Assembly (NCBI GenBank): GCA_947444305.1
Contig: CANEZP010000018.1
Span: 1 to 64,000 of the forward strand
Direction of reading: 5' to 3'
DNA from: Pseudobdellovibrionaceae bacterium
GTDB taxonomy: Bacteria; Bdellovibrionota; Bdellovibrionia; Bdellovibrionales; UBA1609
DNA length: 64,000 nt
Below are positions 42,754 through 51,039 of this stretch, piece after piece. How positions within the stretch are numbered: the first letter of the stretch is position 1; every line of letters starts with the position of its first letter. A program made the position numbers and the translations under genes. The notes under the pieces were generated by a model, which was given only the letters and a program-made list of their open reading frames with translations, searched no databases and was not told where the DNA came from.

Positions 42754-44637
42754 ATGAACGTGACTTCCTTGATGACGGCGCTGCTGATTTGCTTAACCCC
42801 GTTTGCCGCCCAGGCCGGTGAACATTTCTCGGTTAAGCCTTACCTAAAAAAATGCGGCGGCGGCAAAGTGTATCCCAAATGCGATTCGCCCTCGCTCAAT
42901 CAAAACACTATTTTCGAAGCCGGCCGCGCCGAAGCCCTAAAAAAGAATATTGATATCATGCTGGTCGTCGGCGCCGACTGGTGCGCTCCGTGCTTGGAAT
43001 TCGACGCCTTGATTTACAAGGACAAAGATTCGGCTAAGCTTTTCGAGAAAGTCGTGTTGATCGATATCAACGGTGACGTTGAGTCGGGTAAGGCTTTACT
43101 CAAGCGTTTACAAATCAGCAGTGCGGGCTATCCTCAGGCATTTATCCTGAAAGCAAAAACCAATGATTGGGTGCAAAAGTTTTTCCCGGGCCGTTTCGCC
43201 AACGTTGCCGAGCTGGTCTCTAATTTCGGACGCAACGTGGCCGAATATACCGAGCCGCAAGGTGAGAAACCGCTAACCTACGACAAAGTCGATGTAAGCA
43301 CACTCGAACTGCCGGTTGAATTGAACGGGGACTACGGCCTCTCTACCTTTTATCCTTCCCCGAAGAACGATTCCGAAAAGTTCATCAACCAGGGCGTGGC
43401 CGCTCTGCAAGTTTATCACTACGTAGATGCTTACCGCGCGTTCCGGATGGCCGAACTCATGAATGCCGATTCCGTTATGCCCCACGTTGGACGAATTTTT
43501 TCGCTCATCAATATCGACGAGGATTCGGCCGACTCTTATTTAGTCCGTGAGGCCTTCCAAAAAATTTCGGTCATCCAGAAAAAGCGGACTCTTACGCCGG
43601 CCGAAAAGACTTGGGTCAATTTCGCCAGGGCCATGCACGCGGAAAACGTCGCCAATTACGTCAAAGCCGAAGGCGTGGAAGTGACGTCTATGACCGACGC
43701 TCTTAAGAATATAAACGACAATGATCCGCAAAACGTCGACGGACTTTCTCTCGCGACTTGGTTTACGGTTGGCCAAATCGGCATGGCGCAGTCAAAAACG
43801 GTTTTTAAAGCCATCCTGGCGATTCAACCGGATAACATCGGCGCGCACCATTCGCTCATGCACATCGCCGAGAGCGAAAACGACGCCGCCGAAGCGAACG
43901 TTCACGCACCCATCTTGGCCCAACTCGCGCCGCGCTCGGCGCACGCTCTGCACATGGTCGGTCACACTTTGCCGCAGCAGGGTCGTTGGGCCGAGGCGCT
44001 TGCGTATTTCAAGAAAGCCGACGCCATTCACAACGAATGGGCACAAAAAAACGGCGTCAAGGCGAGCCAAGACTGGCATTACACGCACAACCTGAACCTC
44101 ATGGCCGCAAGCTACCTGGGATTGGGTGATACAAAAAAGGCCATGTCGACTTGGATTATCGGCGTGAACGAAGCGGATTACACGCTCCTTAGCCACATCA
44201 TCGATCTTGCCGTGGCAACCGATCATCCGTCGGCCCAAGGTCTGATCAAAGTACTTGAAGATTCCGGCGGGGCCACGAACTTAGAACCACGGCGCCGCGA
44301 AGTTGATCTTACACCTGAAAAAGCGAAGGACTTAGCGATGGCGGCCACGCCCCCGCGCGACGATAAAAGGTCGGACTACACGAAATTGTTGGACCGGGTG
44401 ATCGCGGACTACGCGAAGAAGTCCGGCGCGGACAGCGCATTGACCTCCGACATCGGCGCCTACTTTTCAGGTAAGTTCAAAGAAAGCGGCTTTGACGGCT
44501 GGAGCAACTCATACTTAGAATTGCTGCGCTTGAAACGGGTCGCGAAGATCCTTTCGCTAACTTGGCTTTCGGAATCCTTAGATTCCCTCGAGTTTGCGGT
44601 GCAATCCGGATCGCTGTGCAGCCCCGTTAAGAAATAA
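42754..44637 (+). CDS. Secreted thioredoxin-fold protein with TPR-like repeats
   Basis: About 627 residues. Signal peptide (MNVTSLMTALLICLTPFAAQAG), then a thioredoxin-like domain with the active-site motif WCAPC (Trp76, Cys77, Cys80) in LVVGADWCAPCLEF and a cis-Pro-like SAGYPQAFIL. The rest (about 215-600) is helical with TPR-like units such as KFINQGVAALQVYHYVDAYRAFRMAELM and EALAYFKKADAIHNEW. Such a protein could act as a periplasmic disulfide reductase or isomerase scaffolded by TPRs. AGGA precedes the second of two tandem ATGs at the better distance, so I use 42754. A lone gene, probably with its own promoter in 42554-42750. Confidence 0.82.
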   Translation: MNVTSLMTALLICLTPFAAQAGEHFSVKPYLKKCGGGKVYPKCDSPSLNQNTIFEAGRAEALKKNIDIMLVVGADWCAPCLEFDALIYKDKDSAKLFEKVVLIDINGDVESGKALLKRLQISSAGYPQAFILKAKTNDWVQKFFPGRFANVAELVSNFGRNVAEYTEPQGEKPLTYDKVDVSTLELPVELNGDYGLSTFYPSPKNDSEKFINQGVAALQVYHYVDAYRAFRMAELMNADSVMPHVGRIFSLINIDEDSADSYLVREAFQKISVIQKKRTLTPAEKTWVNFARAMHAENVANYVKAEGVEVTSMTDALKNINDNDPQNVDGLSLATWFTVGQIGMAQSKTVFKAILAIQPDNIGAHHSLMHIAESENDAAEANVHAPILAQLAPRSAHALHMVGHTLPQQGRWAEALAYFKKADAIHNEWAQKNGVKASQDWHYTHNLNLMAASYLGLGDTKKAMSTWIIGVNEADYTLLSHIIDLAVATDHPSAQGLIKVLEDSGGATNLEPRRREVDLTPEKAKDLAMAATPPRDDKRSDYTKLLDRVIADYAKKSGADSALTSDIGAYFSGKFKESGFDGWSNSYLELLRLKRVAKILSLTWLSESLDSLEFAVQSGSLCSPVKK

Positions 44638-44681
44638 TGCCGGAAAAAGCGCGGTGCCGCGGGTAAAACGTGGCTTGAGCG

Positions 44682-44710
44682 TTGACAGCACGTGCTCGGA
44701 TACCTATTTT
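44682..44710 (+). promoter_or_regulatory. Sigma70-type promoter of tRNA-Leu
   Basis: TTGACA at 44682-44687, a 17-base spacer, then TATTTT at 44705-44710. The tRNA begins 29 bases after the -10 box. Confidence 0.75.
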
Positions 44711-44739
44711 AATCGTTCTCAGTCACCATTCCAAATTAT

Positions 44740-44826
44740 CCCCAGGTGGCGAAATTGGTAAACGCATCAGCTTGAGGGGCTGACGCCCGCAAGGGTTTGC
44801 TGGTTCAAGTCCAGTCCTGGGGACCA
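44740..44826 (+). tRNA. tRNA-Leu (anticodon GAG)
   Basis: An 87-base class II tRNA. Acceptor CCCCAGG (44740-44746) pairs CCTGGGG (44816-44822), then A and an encoded CCA. The anticodon stem TCAGC/GCTGA encloses TTGAGGG, giving anticodon GAG (reads CUC/CUU). A long variable arm (CGCCC GCAA GGGTT) and a T-arm with loop TTCAAGT confirm Leu. Confidence 0.95.
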
Positions 44827-44832
44827 CAATAA

Positions 44833-44853
44833 AAGCCGACCGCTGGTCGGCTT
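44833..44853 (+). terminator. Hairpin after tRNA-Leu
   Basis: Perfect 9-bp stem AAGCCGACC/GGTCGGCTT with a 3-base loop, 7 bases after the tRNA CCA. Only a weak T content follows. It is probably the 3' end of the tRNA transcript. Confidence 0.65.
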
Positions 44854-44935
44854 GCTGCCTCCCGAAAATTTTATTGTGCTGTTTTGTTTTTCGCCTCCGG
44901 CGAATGTTCGCCCGAAGGCTCACGGCCTGCGGCCC

Positions 44936-44986
44936 GGCTGCGCTCCGCTCGCCTCCTGGGGACGTTGGGCTGCGCTTCGCTCGCCT
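44936..44986 (+). repeat. Direct 19-bp repeat pair downstream of tRNA-Leu
   Basis: GGCTGCGCTCCGCTCGCCT at 44936-44954 recurs at 44968-44986 with one mismatch, a period of 32 bases. Immediately upstream, GGCGAA/TTCGCC (near 44898-44911) forms another hairpin. The 44854-45159 interval holds these structures and AT-rich sequence but no convincing gene. Confidence 0.6.
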
Positions 44987-45060
44987 ATTGCGGTTGGTTT
45001 ATCTCAGGCGGGCTGCTGTTTGAACAACCGGCTTGCCGCTAGTCTTATGCGGAGCTTCTT

Positions 45061-45076
45061 TTCTGGAATTTAAACG
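45061..45076 (+). repeat. Direct repeat, left copy (flanks lower-GC gene)
   Basis: TTCTGGAATTTAAACG, identical to 46285-46300. Similarity continues imperfectly for about 25 bases: GC-GCTT, then TATAAA and ATATAAA-like AT-rich sequence. Confidence 0.7.
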
Positions 45077-45159
45077 CCGCAGCTTACTTATATAAACAAA
45101 TATAAAATACAAAATTCTTTGATTAATGTCTTTCTTGTGCCCTTACACATTTAGGAGAC

Positions 45160-46143
45160 CTATGGCTTTGCGCCGCAAACGGTTGCGAGTTGTTTTTTTA
45201 GGTTTTCGGTGTGGTCGGGGCCGAATGAGATCCAGCCGTTGTTGCTTTGGGAGTTTGCGATTTTTGCTACGTAAGTGTCTCTTAGTCTCTGGTTTTTGTT
45301 TAGTGCACGTTTTTCGCTGATCAATGTGGTTATGAAATCAGTTAGATCTTTTGCGTCGGCAAAGACGATGCGAATAACCTGAATCAAATCTCCAACTTCA
45401 CTTAAAGTTGCGACCAACGTGGGAACTTCCTTATCATCATTGGCTTTTGCGATTTCATTTAACTTTGCGAAGATCGCGTTTCTTTTGCCGGGGTCGGCGC
45501 CGAAATATTTTAAGGCCGTATCAAGGGTGTCGGATTTCGGAATTAAATCGAGAACCATTTTTTGGCTAGCGGCTTTGATTTCGTCGGAATCGAGCGCAAC
45601 GAGCTGAACTTGTCGCCGGACATTTGCGTCGCGGAGCCAAACAAATCGCGCGGGAGAGCCGGCGAACATGATTAACGCGAGCTCAGTCGTCTCGGGACTA
45701 AAATTGGCCGCTTTCAAAGTTGCTTTGAGGGCGTCAAAGCGAACGATGCCGTCTTTGTCCATAGCATCGTTACTGCCGATCTCTGACGGAGAATATTCGA
45801 CGCCTACCCAGGCAATCTGATGCCGCTCGATGAGCGTGGAAAGCTTATTTGCTTTCTGGATCTGCTCCTGCAACTTCATGAACGCACTTTGCCTATGGAT
45901 CCAATCTTGAAGCGGCCCGACGATTTCGGGCGTGAGCGGTTCGGTCTTATCGATGATCGCATTGAAAACCGCGAGGTCACTTGGCGCCCGGTGCATGGAA
46001 AAATCTAGCGAGATTAAGCCCTGTTTTGCTTGAAATTCATCCGAAGAATTCGTCTGACAAACTCTCGCCAGCGCGGATGACGGGAAGGCGTAGATTGGCA
46101 TGGCTGTAAGACATATCGACAGGATAGCTTTGCCAAACTTCAT
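45160..46143 (-). CDS. Secreted protein of unknown function, repeat-flanked
   Basis: A 327-residue protein with a Sec signal peptide (MKFGKAILSICLTAMPIYA... cleavage near SALA). The ATG at 46143 has GGAG eight bases upstream; a 12-residue longer start is less likely. The mature part is helical and mixed-charge with no recognised motif (segments such as LQDWIHRQSAFMKLQEQIQKANKL and DLIQVIRIVFADAKDLTDFITTLI). Its GC content is visibly lower than its neighbours and it is bracketed by a 16-bp direct repeat next to a tRNA gene, both consistent with acquisition. The function is unknown. Confidence 0.78.
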   Translation of the reverse strand: MKFGKAILSICLTAMPIYAFPSSALARVCQTNSSDEFQAKQGLISLDFSMHRAPSDLAVFNAIIDKTEPLTPEIVGPLQDWIHRQSAFMKLQEQIQKANKLSTLIERHQIAWVGVEYSPSEIGSNDAMDKDGIVRFDALKATLKAANFSPETTELALIMFAGSPARFVWLRDANVRRQVQLVALDSDEIKAASQKMVLDLIPKSDTLDTALKYFGADPGKRNAIFAKLNEIAKANDDKEVPTLVATLSEVGDLIQVIRIVFADAKDLTDFITTLISEKRALNKNQRLRDTYVAKIANSQSNNGWISFGPDHTENLKKQLATVCGAKP

Positions 46144-46284
46144 ACTATTCACTCCACGGAGGTTTATAGACATCAGCAACGGCTATGCCATCCGCGGGAC
46201 GACCGGCGGGGTTGGGGCTTTGGGCTTTCAGTTATTTTTTGGATAGAAGCTGGTGCTGCAGAAATGAATCGTGCGGTGTTTCAA

Positions 46285-46300
46285 TTCTGGAATTTAAACG
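46285..46300 (+). repeat. Direct repeat, right copy
   Basis: TTCTGGAATTTAAACG, 1224 bases from the left copy at 45061, on the far side of the secreted-protein gene. Confidence 0.7.
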
Positions 46301-46691
46301 GTGCGGCTTCGGATTATAAATATAAATTATTTGATTCAGATGGCGGTCAGGTGCCGCGATTCGTTTGGTCGCGATCGTTTTAGATTTGCCATTTTCATTG
46401 TATATAAAAATAGTTTTTCTGTCCGATTCGATTCAGGCTGATCTTGTAGCTTCGCTTCCATCTTTTTTGGACTTTTAAACCTTTTGTGGCCATTTTTGGA
46501 CACGATTTTCCGGGGGCCGAAGCCGAATATTCTCGGTCTCTACGGCGCTTACGCGCCCGAGGGAGGGATCCCGATCTATAAGTCCTCTAAAACGTGTGAA
46601 ATAAACTCGTGCCGGGCCTTTGGGAGTTGCCATAGATAAGGCCGCTCGCTAGCTAAGGCGGATTCCATGACCTTACCCGAAAGGATCCCCC
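46301..46691. other. Non-coding AT-rich gap
   Basis: About 390 bases with no supportable gene. It is AT-rich at the left (TATAAATATAAATTATTTG), contains two TTTTTGGAC copies (near 46465 and 46490), and presumably holds the promoter for the following secreted-protein pair. No clear -35/-10 was identified. Confidence 0.4.
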
Positions 46692-47423
46692 GTGAAGCTT
46701 GCTCTCGCCCTGTTGACGCTGTTTTCCTGTCTTACGGCTGCCGCCGACGAAATCGACGATCGTGCGCGCCGAAACGCCGAGCGCCAAGCTGAAGAGAGCC
46801 GCCAGCAGACGGCCGCTTACCGCGCAAAAGGAAATAGCGAACGTTTAATCGCTTTCAACGGCTTCGTAAATAATCACGGCGGATTGCAATCAGGGACTTG
46901 CCGCGTGGCTACGGAAGATTGTTCGCGCCGCTACGGCCGTGAGAGCACCTACTGCCCCCTCAACCGCGGTGAGCAAACGGACATTCGTAGCCTCGGCGCG
47001 AGCGGTGAGTACGTCATCATGGAGTGCCGGGTCGTTACCGGTGACGGTAGCGCTTGCGAATTGGGTCCCGATTCGGATCGCAATTCGGCCGCCGACCACA
47101 AGGCGAACTTCTACAAAGCCACCTGCACGCCCGAAGGCGGAGCGCCGTACTTGTTGACGTTTAATAGCGCCGGTAAAGAATATCGCGCGGCCCCGATCAA
47201 AGAGCCCAAGCCCGAAAAAGAAACTTACTCTTCACGCACTTACTCAAGCCCATACGGGTACTATGGTCACCCCTACGGGCGTTTCGGAGGTTACTACGGA
47301 TACGGCCGCGCTTACGGTTACGGCTACGGTTCGCGCGTTTACAATTGTTACGGAGAGCAGTGCAACTACTACGGCGTCGGCAAAGCGAAGAAGAGCCGCC
47401 GCACGAAGAACAAAGATAATTAA
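46692..47423 (+). CDS. Secreted protein with Tyr/Gly-rich C-terminal tail
   Basis: A 243-residue protein. GTG start behind GAAAGGA, signal peptide MKLALALLTLFSCLTAAA. The mature N-terminal half has charged helices, then six Cys between about 70 and 150 (GTCRVATEDCSRRYG, YCPLN, MECRVV, SACELG, KATCTP) suggesting disulfides. Residues about 185-225 are a low-complexity Tyr/Gly tail (PYGYYGHPYGRFGGYYG), followed by CYGEQCNYYG and a Lys/Arg-rich end. The tail resembles adhesive or surface-associated low-complexity sequence. The gene is 31 bases before a DUF4189-like secreted protein, probably in one operon. No family is recognised. Confidence 0.8.
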   Translation: MKLALALLTLFSCLTAAADEIDDRARRNAERQAEESRQQTAAYRAKGNSERLIAFNGFVNNHGGLQSGTCRVATEDCSRRYGRESTYCPLNRGEQTDIRSLGASGEYVIMECRVVTGDGSACELGPDSDRNSAADHKANFYKATCTPEGGAPYLLTFNSAGKEYRAAPIKEPKPEKETYSSRTYSSPYGYYGHPYGRFGGYYGYGRAYGYGYGSRVYNCYGEQCNYYGVGKAKKSRRTKNKDN

Positions 47424-47454
47424 TTTCTATTTTATATAAAGAGGCTTTTGTTTC

Positions 47455-48372
47455 ATGAAGTGTTTATTCGTTTTCTTAGTTTTGAATCTTGTTTCGACCA
47501 CGGCTTCGGCTCAGTTTTTTGCGAACGATACCCAATGGGGTGAGGCCGTCGGTAAAAAGAATTCCGGCGGCACGAAAGAGCCGACCGACACCCGGCCTCC
47601 GGTAACCCGAGCGCCGGTCACCCGGCCACCGGTCATCAAGGATCCCGTCCTTACCGGGCCGGCGGTAACTCCTAAGGTGGCGGTCAAGTACTGGGCGGTC
47701 TTCGCCTTAGATCAAAGTAATCTCGGCGGTGATAAAGCGTATATCTCCTTAGGTTTTGCCCGACGGGAGACGCTCGCCGAGGCCGAAATCGAGGCGATCA
47801 AAAGCTGCCGGGTTCAGGCCAAATCGCCACAAGATTGCAAGGTCGCGATGAGATACGATACGGGCTGCTTCTACATCGCTACGGGCAGTCGTCCGTGGGG
47901 CGGCGTCGGGTGGGGTGGTGCGCAGACTCCGCAAGGCGCATACAACGAATGCCACAACCGGGAATTCGACTGCGCAGTACCGGTGTACGGCGGTTGTGCT
48001 TACGCGGAGAACGACACGTCCCGCACCAATATCGTCGAAGCGGCCAAGCTGCCCTATTGGATCGCGCTGAGCGTAGGACGAGGTTCGGATTCCACTACGA
48101 AATACATCGCCGTTTCCTCGGCTGCCGGGAAAACGAAAGCGCATGCTTCGGAGAGAGGTGTGGCTTCGTGTAATAGAACTTATCCGGGGACGGTGACTTG
48201 CGAGACGATTACGCACTTCAATACCGGTTGCGGATGGGTCGCGAACGCGAAAACAAGCCCGGGGGACACGCTCAACTGGGCCATTTCAAAAACGAAGCAG
48301 GCGGCCTACGACCGTTGTCAATCGGACGGCAGCACCTGCGATACGAAAGTGACCGGGCATTGTTTCCCTTAG
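47455..48372 (+). CDS. Secreted DUF4189-like protein with two repeat units
   Basis: A 305-residue protein. Signal peptide MKCLFVFLVLNLVSTTASA, a Pro/Thr/Val-rich linker (about 40-75, repeats of RPPVTRAPVT type), then two similar domains: about 78-185 (YWAVFALDQ... CRVQAKSPQDCKVAMRYDTGCFYIA) and about 200-303 (YWIALSVGRG... CNRTYPGTVTCETITHFNTGCGWVA). The YWA/ALS-A...C..C..........C pattern is that of DUF4189, whose members are secreted and of unknown role. The tandem arrangement comes from internal duplication. It follows the Tyr/Gly-rich protein at 31 bases. Confidence 0.75.
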   Translation: MKCLFVFLVLNLVSTTASAQFFANDTQWGEAVGKKNSGGTKEPTDTRPPVTRAPVTRPPVIKDPVLTGPAVTPKVAVKYWAVFALDQSNLGGDKAYISLGFARRETLAEAEIEAIKSCRVQAKSPQDCKVAMRYDTGCFYIATGSRPWGGVGWGGAQTPQGAYNECHNREFDCAVPVYGGCAYAENDTSRTNIVEAAKLPYWIALSVGRGSDSTTKYIAVSSAAGKTKAHASERGVASCNRTYPGTVTCETITHFNTGCGWVANAKTSPGDTLNWAISKTKQAAYDRCQSDGSTCDTKVTGHCFP

Positions 48373-48391
48373 TTCTGCTCGCTTGTCTTAT

Positions 48392-49126
48392 TTAACGCTT
48401 AGGCTGAGCGCCCACGCGGGGGCGCTTGTAGCCGTACTGATTCCGGTAATCGATCCCGAAAATTCGTGTCAGGCACAGATTCATATCTAGCGGATGGGTG
48501 CCCTTGACCGGAAAGATAAAATCATCGATCTCGGCCGGCCGGCCGGTGCACGGTCGCACGACGTACACTTCCAACCATAATTGTTCGGCATCATCGTGCG
48601 CCGGATAACTGCGGCGATAGATGTCGTACTCCGAATTAAAACCATAACCGAGGGTTACGCCACCGACTTGCCGGGTGAGGAGGTGGTGGGCCGCGCTGCG
48701 GGCGAGGTCGGCTCCGGGAGTGGTGCTTAAAACTTCGCGGTCCCACTCGTAATATAAGTAACCCACGCGTGATTGATCCGTGCCGACGTTCAACGTGCCC
48801 AAAATCTTTTCGCCGACTTTGATCGTCAGGTGGAGGCCGGTGGGGAGCGGAGTGATGGTCACGCGTAAGCGGCCGGCGGGCACTTTGATGTCGGGGTCCA
48901 AACCAAGCGCCAAGGCTTGTAAAGGCGTGAGGTAAGTTTCCTGACTCCAAAGTTTGTGCGTGATGGGCTCACCCTGAGCAAGCCAGCGCAACTCGGCCTT
49001 GAGCCACTTGTCTGCTTTCCGGCTCGTTAAAACTTTTTGGCATTCGGCGTGGTAGTCGTCGGTGGAGTCGGCGTGCGCGATTGCGAAAGAGGATAGCATT
49101 ACGAACGTTATAAAAAATAAGCGCAT
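48392..49126 (-). CDS. Secreted protein of unknown function
   Basis: A 244-residue protein with signal peptide MRLFFITFVMLSSFAIAHA. The mature part is mixed alpha/beta with AELRWLAQGEPITHKLW, LRVTITPLPTGLHLTIKVGEKILGTL and GVTLGYGFNSEYDIYRRSYPAHDD, and ends Arg/Lys-rich. It lies 4 bases after the gene at 49131 on the same strand, so the two are co-transcribed. Three Cys occur (near 29, 207 and 232). No family is recognised. Confidence 0.75.
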   Translation of the reverse strand: MRLFFITFVMLSSFAIAHADSTDDYHAECQKVLTSRKADKWLKAELRWLAQGEPITHKLWSQETYLTPLQALALGLDPDIKVPAGRLRVTITPLPTGLHLTIKVGEKILGTLNVGTDQSRVGYLYYEWDREVLSTTPGADLARSAAHHLLTRQVGGVTLGYGFNSEYDIYRRSYPAHDDAEQLWLEVYVVRPCTGRPAEIDDFIFPVKGTHPLDMNLCLTRIFGIDYRNQYGYKRPRVGAQPKR

Positions 49127-49130
49127 GTTT

Positions 49131-49742
49131 TTATTCCGCTTTGCCGGGCGAAGGCATCGTGAAGTTGTCGAAGTGCTGATGAATCAACGTCGCGCCTTTT
49201 TCTAAATTGACGTTTCCCCCGACTTCGATCCCGGCGCCGTAAGCGGCGATCGCGCCGAGATTATTTTCCATCGACAGGGCGATGAATGTTTGGCCTTCTT
49301 TTAGCTGTTGAATCTGATTTTCAACGTTCAATCTGAATCGTGCGTTCGGTAGGGTACTGCCTTCGAACCGCAGCCCCGCAACTTTGGCCTCGCCGACGAC
49401 GTAGATTTCTTGGACCACGTTGATTACGGGACGTGCGCTCAACCGTTCGCCGGTCAGTAAATCGCTAAGCAACGAATTCAGTTCTAACAACGCTCCGGAC
49501 CGGCCGGTCACCACGGTCTGGCGGATTTCGACCTCGGTGATGGCGCCGCCCCAATTGCGTACCAGGGTGATCTCGGTAGAGCCGGTAAGGTGATTTTTTA
49601 TAAGAGCTAGTTTTTCTTCCGAAGGGCGGCCCGAATCCACCACGTTGAGGGAATTCGCGATCAGGTCTTCATAGCAGGCCGAGGCCCGGCCGGTCGTAAA
49701 TGCGCATAGAAATGCGAAAAATAAGCTAACGACTTTAGACAA
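49131..49742 (-). CDS. Secreted protein of unknown function (TTG start)
   Basis: A 203-residue protein starting with TTG (49742) six bases after AGGGGG, a strong ribosome site that decides the unusual start; an overlapping ATG is out of frame. Signal peptide to about ASAC. The mature part has beta-type alternation (TEITLVRNWGGAITEVEIRQTVV, GEAKVAGLRFEG, NARFRLNVENQI) and a Gly-rich end. It could be an outer-membrane or periplasmic beta-rich protein; no family is recognised. It is first of a two-gene transcript and divergent from the DUF155-like gene across only about 20 bases. Confidence 0.72.
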   Translation of the reverse strand: MSKVVSLFFAFLCAFTTGRASACYEDLIANSLNVVDSGRPSEEKLALIKNHLTGSTEITLVRNWGGAITEVEIRQTVVTGRSGALLELNSLLSDLLTGERLSARPVINVVQEIYVVGEAKVAGLRFEGSTLPNARFRLNVENQIQQLKEGQTFIALSMENNLGAIAAYGAGIEVGGNVNLEKGATLIHQHFDNFTMPSPGKAE

Positions 49743-49763
49743 CTCATCCCCCTGAATTTGGCT

Positions 49764-50966
49764 ATGGCAGCCGTTCTAGCAAAGTCGCCGGGCAAATGGA
49801 ACTTCCGTCAACCAGACGCGACGAGCCGTGATTGGCGGGCGCGCTCGGCTTACCATTTTGAGGTGAATCAGAGTGATCTTGTGATTAAATCCGGCTCCGC
49901 CTTCGTTTACTACGCATTTGACGTAGGTTCTTCTATTGATCTTGATAAGGCCGAGCGGCTGCTCGTCGCGGCGAAGAAAACGCAGACCGCCGACCGTAAA
50001 CGGCCCGGAAAGTATTTCGAGTACACGCCGCCGCCCGTTCGCTGGACGGAAGAATGCCCCGTTCAGCAGATCGGGCCGCACTTCGCGACCAAAACGACCG
50101 TCGAAATTCTTTTGTTTGATTTCGGTTGCGTGTCGATCCGTTTCGCGATCCCGATCGAAGGCCCGATCGCGAGGGTCATCGATCTGAGCGTCGATCTTTA
50201 CGAAAATGCGAAACTACGTGATGCCGCGAAAATTCTCGTTACCGAACTGATGGGCAAAATCGGCGCGGTCGTCGACAAACCCGAGATCGCCGGCAAGATC
50301 GAAGATTACTGCATCTTCAACTTCTCGAAGCTTGAACCCGCGGTAACGGTGCCGGAGCTGCTTCAAGGCCATTTCGTTAACCTGACCTGTATTTTGCGCG
50401 CGGATCCCGGCTCGCCCTCCGATCGCGAATCGCAAGAGATTCTGGCCGACCGGATTTCCTACGGCTCGAACGATCTTACGCTTTTGAGCTGGCACGCGGC
50501 CGTGATCTACGGCGAAGACACCGAGGATATTCACGCCGTGCTTGAGTTCGCGAATATCTTGCTGCTCGAGTTGTCGTACCTCGATAGCCGCCTCGATAAA
50601 TCGCTCGATTCTTTTTACGAATTCTTTAATCTGTACAGCCAAAACCGGTTCAGCTTCGGCCGCTCGAAGCAGCCGCTGATGCGCCGGATTTCCGAGCTGC
50701 AAATCGAGAGCGCGGTTTTATTCGAACGTATCACGAACGGTTTGAAGCTGATGGGCGACGCCTTTCAGGCGCAGATCTTCCGCGTGGCCACGAAAAAGAT
50801 GGGTCTAAGCTCGTGGGATGCGAGCATCGCCCGTAAACTCGAGACGATCGAAAGCATCTACCAAAAGATCTCCGACGCCGAGGGCACCCGGCGCATGGAG
50901 CTGCTCGAGATCATCATCATCATCTTGTTCTTGGTTTCGATCGCGACTTCCTTCAAATTTAGCTGA
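49764..50966 (+). CDS. RMD1/YagE (DUF155)-like tail-anchored membrane protein
   Basis: About 400 residues. A soluble part (TVEILLFDFGCVSIRFAIPIEG; ILADRISYGSNDLTLLSWHAAVIYG; VLEFANILLLELSYLDSRLDKSLDSFYEF) is followed by a helical bundle and one C-terminal membrane helix (LLEIIIIILFLVSIATSF). This architecture matches the DUF155/RMD1 family, known from yeast as organellar membrane proteins and widespread in bacteria without a settled function. No signal peptide, so the bulk is cytosolic. The start is uncertain: ATG 49764 lacks a ribosome site, and TTG 49758 or GTG 49863 are alternatives. It precedes the DEAD-box gene by 73 bases. Confidence 0.72.
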   Translation: MAAVLAKSPGKWNFRQPDATSRDWRARSAYHFEVNQSDLVIKSGSAFVYYAFDVGSSIDLDKAERLLVAAKKTQTADRKRPGKYFEYTPPPVRWTEECPVQQIGPHFATKTTVEILLFDFGCVSIRFAIPIEGPIARVIDLSVDLYENAKLRDAAKILVTELMGKIGAVVDKPEIAGKIEDYCIFNFSKLEPAVTVPELLQGHFVNLTCILRADPGSPSDRESQEILADRISYGSNDLTLLSWHAAVIYGEDTEDIHAVLEFANILLLELSYLDSRLDKSLDSFYEFFNLYSQNRFSFGRSKQPLMRRISELQIESAVLFERITNGLKLMGDAFQAQIFRVATKKMGLSSWDASIARKLETIESIYQKISDAEGTRRMELLEIIIIILFLVSIATSFKFS

Positions 50967-51039
50967 TAACTTTACCAAATTGGCCGCCGGGGCGCAGTTC
51001 CCGGTTTACTTTGGCAACGAATCCAACGAAACCCTAGGC

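Noticed and set aside
44723-44923. 66-residue reading frame on the minus strand
   Set aside because: It is the antisense of tRNA-Leu and its hairpin; such frames are a common false annotation at tRNA genes.
45126-45320. 64-residue plus-strand frame
   Set aside because: It overlaps the 3' end of the better-supported leftward secreted-protein gene (45160-46143), is Arg/Leu/Cys-biased and shows no domain.
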